Shown here: positions 8,111-13,656 of the stretch, piece after piece
How the letters are laid out: each line of letters starts with the position of its first letter
Numbering within the stretch: position 1 is the stretch's first letter
Source of the DNA: Paracoccaceae bacterium
Lineage (GTDB): Bacteria > Pseudomonadota > Alphaproteobacteria > Rhodobacterales > Rhodobacteraceae
Direction of reading: 5' to 3'
DNA length: 13,656 nucleotides
Assembly: GCA_003561595.1 (NCBI GenBank)
Contig: PWWF01000321.1
Coordinates: forward strand, 1 to 13,656
The notes under the pieces: generated by a model
What the model saw: the letters and a program-made list of their open reading frames with translations, nothing else
What the model was told of the DNA's origin: nothing
Database searches by the model: none
Made by a program: the position numbers and the translations under genes

Positions 8111-8136
8111 GGTATGATACCGATACATCCGTATCA
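8111..8136 (-). promoter_or_regulatory. Cluster of overlapping operator-like dyads upstream of the MFS gene
   Basis: Three dyads overlap in 26 bp. GGTAT-G-ATACC occupies 8111-8121. TGATAC (8115-8120) and GTATCA (8131-8136) form a dyad with a 10-nt spacer. GATAC (8122-8126) and GTATC (8131-8135) form an inner dyad with a 4-nt spacer. A -10-like TATCAT (minus strand, complement of 8114-8119) lies within. Repeated GATAC/GTATC half-sites with this spacing resemble TetR-family operators in which two dimers bind. No regulator gene is adjacent in the window. Confidence 0.5.
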
Positions 8137-8170
8137 GCGGTGTAACACAAACGACCGCTGCGTGTCGCGA

Positions 8171-9220
8171 TCAGGGCAACAGCAGCGAGGCGTCCCCGTA
8201 GGAGAAGAAGCGATAGCGCTCTGCGATGGCATGGGCGTAGATGCGGCGGATGCGATCCTGCCCCATCAGGGCGGCGACCAGCATCATCAGGGTCGATTTC
8301 GGCAGATGGAAATTGGTCATCAACCCATCCGTGATGCGAAAGGCATAGCCGGGCGTAATGAAGATGTCGGTCTTGCCCGTCCATGGCGCGATCTGGCCCC
8401 TGGCCGTCGCCGCCGTCTCGATCAGCCGCAGCGCGGTGGTGCCCACGGCAATCACACGCCCGCCCTGTGCGCGCGTCTCGGCAATCGCCTGTGCGGCGCC
8501 CGCGTCGATCTGGCCCCATTCGGCATGCATACGGTGATCGCGGATGTCATCCACCTTGACCGGCAGAAAAGTGCCCGCACCGACATGCAGCGTGACCTCT
8601 GCAAAGCGCACCCCGCGCGCGCGCAGCGCGGCCATCAGCGCATCATCGAAATGCAGGGACGCGGTGGGCGCGGCCACGGCGCCCGGCGTGCGGGCAAAGA
8701 CGGTCTGGTAATCCTCGCGGTCCTGCGCATCGGCAGCGCGGCGCGCGGCGATATAGGGCGGCAGCGGCATCTGGCCCGCCGCGTCCAGCGCCGCGTCGAA
8801 CGCGTCGCCCGTCAGGTTGAAGCGCAGCACAACATCGGCATCATCGCGCGTGACGACCTGCGCGCTCAGATCGTCGGTGAAGCGAATCTTCTCACCCTGC
8901 GCCAGTTTGCGCAGCGGTTTTGCGAGCGCGCGCCAGGTGCCATCGGGGCTGGGTTCGGTCAGCGTGATCTCGACCTTCGCCTCAACCGCGCCTTGGGGTG
9001 TCTGGCGCCTGCGCATCCCGGTCAGGCGGGCGGGAATGACCCGCGTGGTGTTGATGACCAGCAGATCGCCCGCGCGCAGGATATCGGGCAGATCGGCCAC
9101 ATGGCGATCCTGCAACGCATCGCCTTGCGCAAGCAGCAGGCGCGCCGCCGGGCGCGGGCGCATGGGCCGCGTCGCGATCAGGTTTTCGGGCAGGTCGAAA
9201 TCGAAATCCGACAGTTTCAT
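8171..9220 (-). CDS. queA: S-adenosylmethionine:tRNA ribosyltransferase-isomerase (queuosine biosynthesis)
   Basis: A 349-residue cytoplasmic enzyme that transfers and isomerises the ribosyl part of S-adenosylmethionine onto preQ1 at position 34 of tRNAs with GUN anticodons, giving epoxyqueuosine. The N-terminus [19 protein letters not shown], the internal [15 protein letters not shown], and the C-terminal block [18 protein letters not shown] with [12 protein letters not shown] are diagnostic of QueA. Length fits (340-356 usual). The start at 9220 is set by the conserved N-terminus; the in-frame ATG at 9286 adds 22 residues that do not belong. AAAGG lies upstream as ribosome site. tgt, often found with queA, is not in the window. 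The gene is divergent from bcp over a 92-nt region. Confidence 0.96.
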   Translation of the reverse strand: MKLSDFDFDLPENLIATRPMRPRPAARLLLAQGDALQDRHVADLPDILRAGDLLVINTTRVIPARLTGMRRRQTPQGAVEAKVEITLTEPSPDGTWRALAKPLRKLAQGEKIRFTDDLSAQVVTRDDADVVLRFNLTGDAFDAALDAAGQMPLPPYIAARRAADAQDREDYQTVFARTPGAVAAPTASLHFDDALMAALRARGVRFAEVTLHVGAGTFLPVKVDDIRDHRMHAEWGQIDAGAAQAIAETRAQGGRVIAVGTTALRLIETAATARGQIAPWTGKTDIFITPGYAFRITDGLMTNFHLPKSTLMMLVAALMGQDRIRRIYAHAIAERYRFFSYGDASLLLP

Positions 9221-9312
9221 CGCGATGCCTTTGCGCAGGTGCTGGCGGCCCTTTAACTTGGCGCTCAACCCGCTACAACACATCAAATGCAGTCACGAGA
9301 TGGAGATGCAAG
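9221..9312. promoter_or_regulatory. Divergent queA/bcp intergenic region
   Basis: Both genes must be started from these 92 nt. For queA (minus strand) TTGTAG, a 17-nt spacer and TAAAGG are a weak possible pair. For bcp, TACAAC at about 9273-9278 is a possible -10 without a good -35. bcp has GGAG about 7 nt before its ATG. No dyad suggesting an OxyR or other oxidative-stress site was recognised. Confidence 0.3.
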
Positions 9313-9774
9313 ATGGCAGACGCAGGCGAGAATGCACCCGATTTCACCCTGCCCCGCGATGGCGGCGGAGAGGTGTCTTTGGCAGAGTTCAAGGGCGCCC
9401 CGGTGGTGCTGTATTTCTACCCCCGCGATGATACGCCCGGCTGCACGACCGAAGCGGTAGAATTCACGGGCCTCGGGCCAGAGTTCAAGGCCGCAGGCGC
9501 GCAGGTGATCGGTGTGTCCAAGGACACGGTCGCCAAGCATGACAAGTTCATCGCCAAGCATGATCTGGGGGTGATCCTTGCATCGGATGCCGATGGCGAT
9601 GTCTGCGAACGCTATGGCGTCTGGGTCGAGAAGAACATGTATGGCAAGAAATCCATGGGGATCGAGCGCGCGACCTTCCTGATCGATGCCGAGGGGCGCA
9701 TCGCGAAGGTCTGGCGCAAGGTCAAGGCCAAGGGCCACGCCGCCGAGGTGCTGGACGCCCTGCGCGCGGGATGA
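9313..9774 (+). CDS. bcp: Thioredoxin-dependent peroxiredoxin, BCP/PrxQ type
   Basis: A 153-residue cytoplasmic peroxiredoxin that reduces hydrogen peroxide and organic hydroperoxides. The peroxidatic cysteine is C44 in YPRDDTPGCTTEA, and the thioredoxin fold is complete through IERATFLIDAEG. The resolving cysteine found five residues later in E. coli BCP is absent here (V49). The only other cysteine is C98 in GDVCERYGVW, a position also present in E. coli. It is therefore either a 1-Cys enzyme or uses C98. Length is typical. The last four bases overlap the start of the DUF455 gene (ATGA at 9771-9774), so the two are co-transcribed and probably translationally coupled. Confidence 0.94.
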   Translation: MADAGENAPDFTLPRDGGGEVSLAEFKGAPVVLYFYPRDDTPGCTTEAVEFTGLGPEFKAAGAQVIGVSKDTVAKHDKFIAKHDLGVILASDADGDVCERYGVWVEKNMYGKKSMGIERATFLIDAEGRIAKVWRKVKAKGHAAEVLDALRAG

Positions 9775-10583
9775 CCCAATCGTTGCGCGAAATGGCGGTC
9801 GAGGTTCTGTGCACCGCAGACGGGCGCGAAAAGACTGCGCTGGCACGCGCCCATGCGGCGCGGTGGTTTGCGGCGCGCAAGGACGGGGACCCGCTGGAGG
9901 TTGGGGCGGCCCAGCCGCCCCTGCGCCCCGCGCGCCCCGACCGCCCCGAATTGCTGGACCCGCGCGATGTGCCCCGCCGCCGCCCCGGCAGTCCTGAGGG
10001 ACGTATCGCGATCCTGCACGCGATTGCACATATCGAACTTAATGCAGTCGATTTGCACTGGGATCTGATCGCGCGCTTTCACAATATCAACATGCCGCTC
10101 GGATTCTACGATGACTGGGTCAAGGCCGCCGATGAAGAGGCGAAACACTTCAATCTGATCTGCGATTGCCTCGACTCCCTTGGCAGTCATTACGGCGCCC
10201 TGCCCGCCCATGCCGGCATGTGGCGCGCGGCCGAGGATACGGTGGACGACATCCTCGGACGGCTGGCGGTGGTGCCCATGGTGCTGGAAGCGCGCGGCCT
10301 GGATGTGACGCCCGGCATGATCGGGATTTTCGAACGCGCGAAGGATGCGGATGCCGTCGCCGCGCTGCGTGTCATCTATGCCGAAGAAGTGGGGCATGTG
10401 GCCTATGGGTCGAAATGGTTCAACTTTCTTTGCGGACGGCAGGGGCTGGACCCGCAACCGGTCTTTCTGGACCTTGTGCGGCGCTATTTTCACGGCCCGC
10501 TCAAGCCGCCCTTCAACGAGGAAAAGCGCGCCCAGGCCGGTCTGCCCCCCGATTTCTACTGGCCGCTGACCGAGCCCGTTTAA
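9771..10583 (+). CDS. DUF455 ferritin-like protein, probable diiron carboxylate protein
   Basis: A 270-residue soluble protein recognisable as DUF455 (COG2833). The family is placed in the ferritin-like superfamily and its function is unknown. After an arginine/proline-rich N-terminal 75 residues comes a four-helix core with a plausible dinuclear metal ligand set: E89 in AHIELNAVD, E123 and H126 in DEEAKHF, E173 in VLEARGLD, and E206 and H209 in EEVGHVAYG. The two ExxH pairs are the hallmark of diiron sites. The start overlaps the bcp stop by 4 nt, tying the gene to peroxide metabolism. Ferritin-like relatives include the tRNA hydroxylase MiaE, so an oxygenase or an iron/peroxide-handling role are both possible, but neither is shown by the sequence. 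Confidence 0.88.
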   Translation: MTQSLREMAVEVLCTADGREKTALARAHAARWFAARKDGDPLEVGAAQPPLRPARPDRPELLDPRDVPRRRPGSPEGRIAILHAIAHIELNAVDLHWDLIARFHNINMPLGFYDDWVKAADEEAKHFNLICDCLDSLGSHYGALPAHAGMWRAAEDTVDDILGRLAVVPMVLEARGLDVTPGMIGIFERAKDADAVAALRVIYAEEVGHVAYGSKWFNFLCGRQGLDPQPVFLDLVRRYFHGPLKPPFNEEKRAQAGLPPDFYWPLTEPV

Positions 10584-10767
10584 CGCGAAAACCCTGCCGA
10601 GCCGCACGCCGTTGCACAGGATTTGCCCGAATCGCACGCGAAACACGCTGCAAAATCGGCAAGTTCTTGCTGATATTGCGCCCTGCGCCTGATGCAGAAC
10701 GGCAACTGTCCATTCCAGTGTTGCCCCGAAACGCTCTGCCACGTAACACAAGAGCGGGTCGCAGACG

Positions 10768-10796
10768 CGGGCATCGCCCTGATCTGCACATGCCCG
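10768..10796 (+). repeat. Inverted repeat in the region upstream of the M23 peptidase gene
   Basis: CGGGCAT (10768-10774) and ATGCCCG (10790-10796) are perfect arms around a 15-nt spacer, about 80 nt before the peptidase start. The whole 10584-10877 stretch has no convincing gene: an open frame continues upstream from the peptidase to an ATG at 10692, but its translation is cysteine-rich and unlike an M23 N-terminus. The hairpin may be part of a leader transcript or an operator. No good promoter hexamers were identified; TATTCT near 10818 is a weak -10. Confidence 0.3.
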
Positions 10797-10877
10797 GATG
10801 TCGTAACGTCGGGTGTCTATTCTCCGCGCGAGAAGGCCGGTCCCAAGCAGCGTGCTGAAAACAACAGGAAGAACGTC

Positions 10878-12221
10878 TTGAAACGCCATCTCGTTCGCAT
10901 GTCGCAGCGGCTTGAACGCCACTTGCCAGAACAACGCCTGTTCCTTCGTTCAGATAACACCACACGATACATTCGGTTGCGTCCCCTGACGCAGGCAATC
11001 GGGATTGCATCGGTGACAGGCTTCTTTGCCTGGGGGGTCATCGCCACATCCATCCTGCTGATGGATGTCATCGGGTCAGGCAGCCTGCGCGATCACGCGC
11101 TGCGCGATCAGGCGAATTACGAACAGCGCCTGAACCAGCTTGTGCATGAACGCGATGCCCGCGCCCGCGAAACCGAGGCCGCGCAGGCCCGATTTGCCGA
11201 GGCAATGGAACGTATCTCGGAAATGCAGATGCAACTTCTGGCCTCGGAAGAGCGGCGGCTGGAGTTGGAAACCGGCATCGACACCATTCACAGCACAGTC
11301 CGCCGCGTCGTCCGCGAGCGTGACGAGGCCCGCGCCGAACTGGCCGATGCGCAACAGACGCTGGAGGCCGAGACGGGCTCGACCCGCACCGCCGCCGACC
11401 GCGCCCGCGAGAATGAAGCGATGCTTGACTATCTGCTCGCTGCGATGGATCGGGTCAGCGAGAACACGTTTGAAACCGGGATGGATGCCGAACAGGCCCG
11501 CCAGCAGGCGCGTCACCTGGCCATGGAAAACGAGCTGCTGAAAGATCGCAACCACATGATCTTTACCCAGCTTGAAGAAGCGCTGGATCAGGTCATGGGC
11601 CCGATGGAGCGTGTGTTCAGCAGTGCAGGCGTGTCATCCGACCAGCTTCGTCGCCTTGTGCGGCAAGGCTCTTCCTCGCAGACGGCCTCGCTGCGCCCGA
11701 TCGCGATGTCGACCTCGGGCTCTATTGCACCCAACCCCGACATATCGCGCGCGAATGCGATTCTAGAGAAGATCTCGAATGTGGATGCTTATCGCCGCGG
11801 AATGGACCGTCTGCCCGTGGCCCGCCCGGTCAATGCCGCCAGTGTAAGACAGACATCCGGCTTCGGTCCGCGGCGTCACCCGCTTACGGGCCGCAACACC
11901 ATGCATAACGGGCTGGACTGGGCAGGCCCGCGCGGAACCCCGATCCGGGCCAGTGCCGATGGGGTGGTCAAACAGGCCGGGCGTCAGGGCGGATATGGCA
12001 ATCTTGTCATTATCGAACATGAATTCGGCATCGAAACCTATTACGCCCATTTGAACTCTATCGACGTGCGGGCCGGACAAAGGGTCTCGCGCGGGGATCG
12101 GATTGGTGGTATGGGCACCACAGGCGCATCGACCGGGGTGCATCTTCACTATGAGGTGCGGGTCAACGGTCGTCCTGTAAATCCGATCACCTACATAAGG
12201 GCTGGAGAGCATGTTTTCTAA
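10878..12221 (+). CDS. Membrane-anchored M23 metallopeptidase with coiled coil (DUF5930 type)
   Basis: A 447-residue predicted peptidoglycan endopeptidase. A short basic cytoplasmic tail is followed by one membrane helix (about 39-62), a long charged coiled coil (about 70-250), a linker, and a C-terminal LytM/M23 domain. The zinc ligands are H343 and D347 (HNGLD) and H424, with catalytic histidines H391 (YYAHL) and H422 (VHLHYEV), so the domain appears active. The arrangement matches Rhodobacteraceae M23 proteins with an N-terminal DUF5930 region. The start chosen is TTG at 10878, preceded by AGGAAG at a suitable distance; an ATG at 10899 is an alternative. The 3' end overlaps the bactofilin gene by 11 nt. 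LmdC-type peptidases paired with bactofilins are known from other alphaproteobacteria, with the coiled coil and membrane anchor positioning the hydrolase. Confidence 0.9.
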   Translation: MKRHLVRMSQRLERHLPEQRLFLRSDNTTRYIRLRPLTQAIGIASVTGFFAWGVIATSILLMDVIGSGSLRDHALRDQANYEQRLNQLVHERDARARETEAAQARFAEAMERISEMQMQLLASEERRLELETGIDTIHSTVRRVVRERDEARAELADAQQTLEAETGSTRTAADRARENEAMLDYLLAAMDRVSENTFETGMDAEQARQQARHLAMENELLKDRNHMIFTQLEEALDQVMGPMERVFSSAGVSSDQLRRLVRQGSSSQTASLRPIAMSTSGSIAPNPDISRANAILEKISNVDAYRRGMDRLPVARPVNAASVRQTSGFGPRRHPLTGRNTMHNGLDWAGPRGTPIRASADGVVKQAGRQGGYGNLVIIEHEFGIETYYAHLNSIDVRAGQRVSRGDRIGGMGTTGASTGVHLHYEVRVNGRPVNPITYIRAGEHVF

Positions 12222-12831
12222 GAGTCGTATCAATGAACCCGGGCCGAAAGCCGACGCGGAAAAGGCCCCTGCCCGCGCAGCGGAACCGAGCCCGTCCTTC
12301 CTGCGCTCCGGCAGCCCGGACAGCGGCGGCGGCACGCAGGTCACCAAATCGAAATCGGCCGCATCCGTGCTGGCCGCCGATCTGACCGTCACCGGCAATC
12401 TGAAAACCACCGGCGATATCGTGATCGAAGGCAATGTCGATGGCGATATCCGGGCGCATCTGCTGACCGTGGGCGAGACCGCGACCATCCGCGGCGAGGT
12501 TGTGGCCGATGACATCGTGATCAATGGCCGCGTCATCGGGCGCGTGCGCGGGCTGAAGGTGCGGCTGACCTCTTCCGCGCAGGTCGAGGGTGATATCATC
12601 CACAAGACCATCGCCATCGAATCGGGTGCGCATTTCGAAGGGTCGGTGCAGCGTCAGGATGACCCGCTGCAGACCAACCGCGACAGCAGAGCCCAGGCGG
12701 CACCCGTGCAGTCCAAACCCGCTGCGTCTGCTCCGGCATCTGCGACAGCTCCGGCAAAAACGCACGAACCCTCGGAAGCGGTGCGCAGCGCCGCAGAGGC
12801 CAAGCGCAGCGCCGAGGCCAAGAAAGCCTGA
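12211..12831 (+). CDS. Bactofilin cytoskeletal protein
   Basis: A 206-residue polymer-forming protein. The central DUF583/bactofilin beta-helix runs from about residue 50 to 150, seen in repeating segments such as LTVTGNLKTTGDIVIEGNV, GDIRAHLLTVG and EVVADDIVINGRVIG. It is flanked by a disordered N-terminus and an alanine/proline/lysine-rich tail. The N-terminus MFSKSR resembles the short membrane-targeting MFSK sequence of Caulobacter BacA. Bactofilins form nucleotide-independent filaments on the inner membrane and recruit cell-wall enzymes. The ATG lies inside the end of the upstream peptidase gene, with GGAG as ribosome site 3 nt before it, so the two are co-expressed and probably act together in local wall remodelling. 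A strong terminator follows 62 nt downstream. Confidence 0.94.
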   Translation: MFSKSRINEPGPKADAEKAPARAAEPSPSFLRSGSPDSGGGTQVTKSKSAASVLAADLTVTGNLKTTGDIVIEGNVDGDIRAHLLTVGETATIRGEVVADDIVINGRVIGRVRGLKVRLTSSAQVEGDIIHKTIAIESGAHFEGSVQRQDDPLQTNRDSRAQAAPVQSKPAASAPASATAPAKTHEPSEAVRSAAEAKRSAEAKKA

Positions 12832-12893
12832 TTGCATTGCACCAAGGCTCCCCGGAGGGTAGGCCGCGCTGAGATACGGGCAATGCCCGACAC

Positions 12894-12940
12894 GCCCCCG
12901 CCCGGAACGCGCGATCCGGGCGGGGGCATTTCTTTTTTAT
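12894..12940 (+). terminator. Strong rho-independent terminator after the bactofilin gene
   Basis: A perfect 12-bp stem of almost only G and C (12894-12905 with 12916-12927) closes a 10-nt loop and is followed directly by ATTTCTTTTTTAT (12928-12940). A smaller hairpin (CGGGCA-A-TGCCCG, 12877-12889) lies just before it. This ends the peptidase-bactofilin transcript. Confidence 0.93.
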
Positions 12941-13190
12941 GCTGCAGCGCTGCATTCAGGTTGCATGGTTTTGCCGCTGATTTTCGCAGTGGTTGTGCCC
13001 CCGGCACTGGCGCGCGGCAAAAAGCGCCTGAAAAACCCTGTATCCTCGCAAAGTTTACCTGAGAATCCTTGATCGCCGGGCGCAATGCACGCAACATCCC
13101 GCCTCGAACTCGCACCACCCGCAGCGCGTTAACACTGCTGTAATGGTTTTCGTGTCCATGGAGTGGGACACGCTTTGTCAGGTTTTGCAG
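12941..13190. other. Intergenic stretch upstream of the last gene
   Basis: No convincing gene on either strand. Two regulatory-looking elements sit at its right end: TTAA-N7-GTAA (13129-13143), one base from the CtrA consensus TTAA-N7-TTAA, and a perfect 7-bp dyad CGTGTCC / GGACACG (13151-13157, 13166-13172) with an 8-nt spacer. Open frames running leftward through it continue out of the bactofilin antisense strand and are judged spurious. Confidence 0.4.
13151..13172. promoter_or_regulatory. Perfect inverted repeat before the last gene, possible operator
   Basis: CGTGTCC and GGACACG flank ATGGAGTG. The dyad ends 18 nt before the ATG at 13191, so it would overlap the leader or the promoter. 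It also contains TGT-N12-ACA, the loose form of a PpsR/LysR-type site. The factor is unknown. Confidence 0.35.
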
Positions 13191-13656
13191 ATGAATGTTG
13201 CAGACCCCGATTTTCAGGATGCCAGCGCGCTTATCTCGCAAGCGGCGCAATCGGGTGCCGACAGCTTTCACGCACCGGCAAAGGCCGCGCTCGACGCCTT
13301 GAAGATCGGCGCCGCGCAGGTTCTGCGCCTGCCGGATCTGGAACCAGTCCTGACCCTGGGCCTGGCAGCGACCATCGACGCCCTGCATGCAGCCGCGCCC
13401 CGATGCGTCGCCAATCGCCTGCCTATCCATCTGCCGCAGGGCACGGCATTACCCTTGTGGCATGCGGGCGACCTGGCTGGGGTGCTGCTGCTGCCCGATA
13501 TCGGCCGAAGCGACCCGCGCCTGCACTGCGCCTCGGTGCTGGGGGTGCTTGCGCTGCATATCCTGCCCCCCGGCGCGCCGGATGCCGCGCGCGAGTTGTC
13601 ATTCCTGCGATCAGCAATCGATGCACTGCCCGATGCCTTTGCGATCTTTGACACGG
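13191..13656 (+). CDS. Probable PAS-domain sensor protein (5' part only, runs off the window)
   Basis: An open frame of 155 codons without a stop at the window edge, beginning MNVADPDFQDASALIS. Residues 20-137 form an unrecognised alpha/beta region (GAAQVLRLPDLEPVLTL, HAGDLAGVLLLPDI) that may be a degenerate GAF-like sensor. From about residue 138 the sequence turns into ELSFLRSAIDALPDAFAIFD, which strongly resembles the opening of a PAS domain. Proteins with this layout are usually sensor histidine kinases, but the catalytic part lies outside. The start at 13191 has AGG 8 nt upstream; in-frame ATGs at 13158 and 13143 would overlap the dyad and CtrA-like element. The gene lies downstream of a strong terminator and is therefore a separate transcription unit. 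Confidence 0.72.
   Translation, partial: MNVADPDFQDASALISQAAQSGADSFHAPAKAALDALKIGAAQVLRLPDLEPVLTLGLAATIDALHAAAPRCVANRLPIHLPQGTALPLWHAGDLAGVLLLPDIGRSDPRLHCASVLGVLALHILPPGAPDAARELSFLRSAIDALPDAFAIFDT

Noticed and set aside
8083..9220. MFS transporter as a queuosine-precursor importer because it follows queA
   Set aside because: Known precursor transporters are of other families (YhhQ, QueT, ECF type), and the MFS gene appears to have its own operator region.
7874..9256. 460-codon plus-strand open frame opposite the MFS and queA genes
   Set aside because: It lies wholly antisense to two well-recognised genes, its translation is rich in H, R, Q and G as expected for a complement frame in high-GC DNA, and it matches no family I know.
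10692..10877. N-terminal extension of the M23 peptidase frame from ATG 10692
   Set aside because: 62 extra cysteine-rich residues unlike M23/DUF5930 N-termini, and no good ribosome site; the TTG at 10878 has AGGAAG at proper spacing and yields a normal basic tail plus membrane helix.
9612..10934. 440-codon minus-strand open frame opposite bcp, DUF455 and the leader of the M23 gene
   Set aside because: It is antisense to recognised genes and the composition is that of a shadow frame.
12850..12930. CTGAGAT followed by a short hairpin, reminiscent of a TPP riboswitch
   Set aside because: The element lies after the bactofilin stop, the GAACCTGATC-type pyrophosphate-sensing half is absent, no thiamine gene follows, and the downstream stem is explained as a terminator.
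13153..13170. TGT-N12-ACA as a PpsR/CrtJ photosynthesis-repressor site
   Set aside because: The motif is too loose by itself, the inner bases differ from the usual TGTCA/TGACA form, and no photosynthesis gene is in the window. Kept only as a general dyad.
12654..13430. 258-codon minus-strand frame spanning the bactofilin tail, terminator and the PAS gene start
   Set aside because: It reads through a strong terminator stem and two genes on the other strand, with no ribosome site or family resemblance.

Overview
The window looks like ordinary chromosome from a high-GC alphaproteobacterium, most likely a member of the Rhodobacteraceae (Rhodobacter/Roseobacter relatives). The evidence is the G+C-rich codon use, a GTTC-N7-GTTC SOS box in front of uvrA (the alphaproteobacterial LexA consensus), and the gene set: an M23 peptidase of the DUF5930 type fused head-to-tail to a bactofilin, and a DUF455 ferritin-like protein behind bcp. 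The species cannot be fixed from the sequence. No tRNA, rRNA, insertion sequence, CRISPR array or phage gene was seen.

Layout, left to right. (1) 1-1590: a small arsenic-resistance unit on the + strand, arsR-acr3, with a promoter and two overlapping operator-like dyads in front. It ends in an orphan Shine-Dalgarno plus 10-codon frame that stops 2 nt before the convergent uvrA; no arsC or arsH is present. (2) 1591-6033, minus strand: uvrA behind a perfect LexA box, and a stand-alone lpdA (E3 subunit) with its own hairpin terminator and an operator-like dyad over its promoter. (3) 6151-9220, minus strand: a DUF924 protein, a YcaD-like MFS transporter with a cluster of overlapping dyads upstream, and queA (queuosine biosynthesis). 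(4) 9313-10583, plus strand and divergent from queA: bcp/prxQ peroxiredoxin overlapping a DUF455 diiron-type protein by 4 nt. (5) 10878-12831, plus strand: a membrane-anchored M23 peptidase with a coiled coil, overlapping a bactofilin gene by 11 nt and closed by a very strong terminator. (6) 13191 to the end: the 5' part of an unfinished gene with an apparent PAS domain starting near the window edge, probably a sensor kinase.

How the genes work together: arsR-acr3 senses and exports arsenite. uvrA belongs to the SOS regulon. The M23-bactofilin pair is a known type of envelope-shape module, in which a cytoplasmic bactofilin polymer positions a periplasmic peptidoglycan hydrolase. bcp-DUF455 looks like a two-gene unit linking peroxide removal to a probable non-haem iron protein of unknown function. 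Most other genes are housekeeping.

No wholly new system is evident. The points most worth a second look are the regulatory dyads at lpdA and the MFS gene, the truncated end of the ars operon, the bcp-DUF455 pair, and several key-residue departures (UvrA first zinc module, Bcp resolving cysteine).
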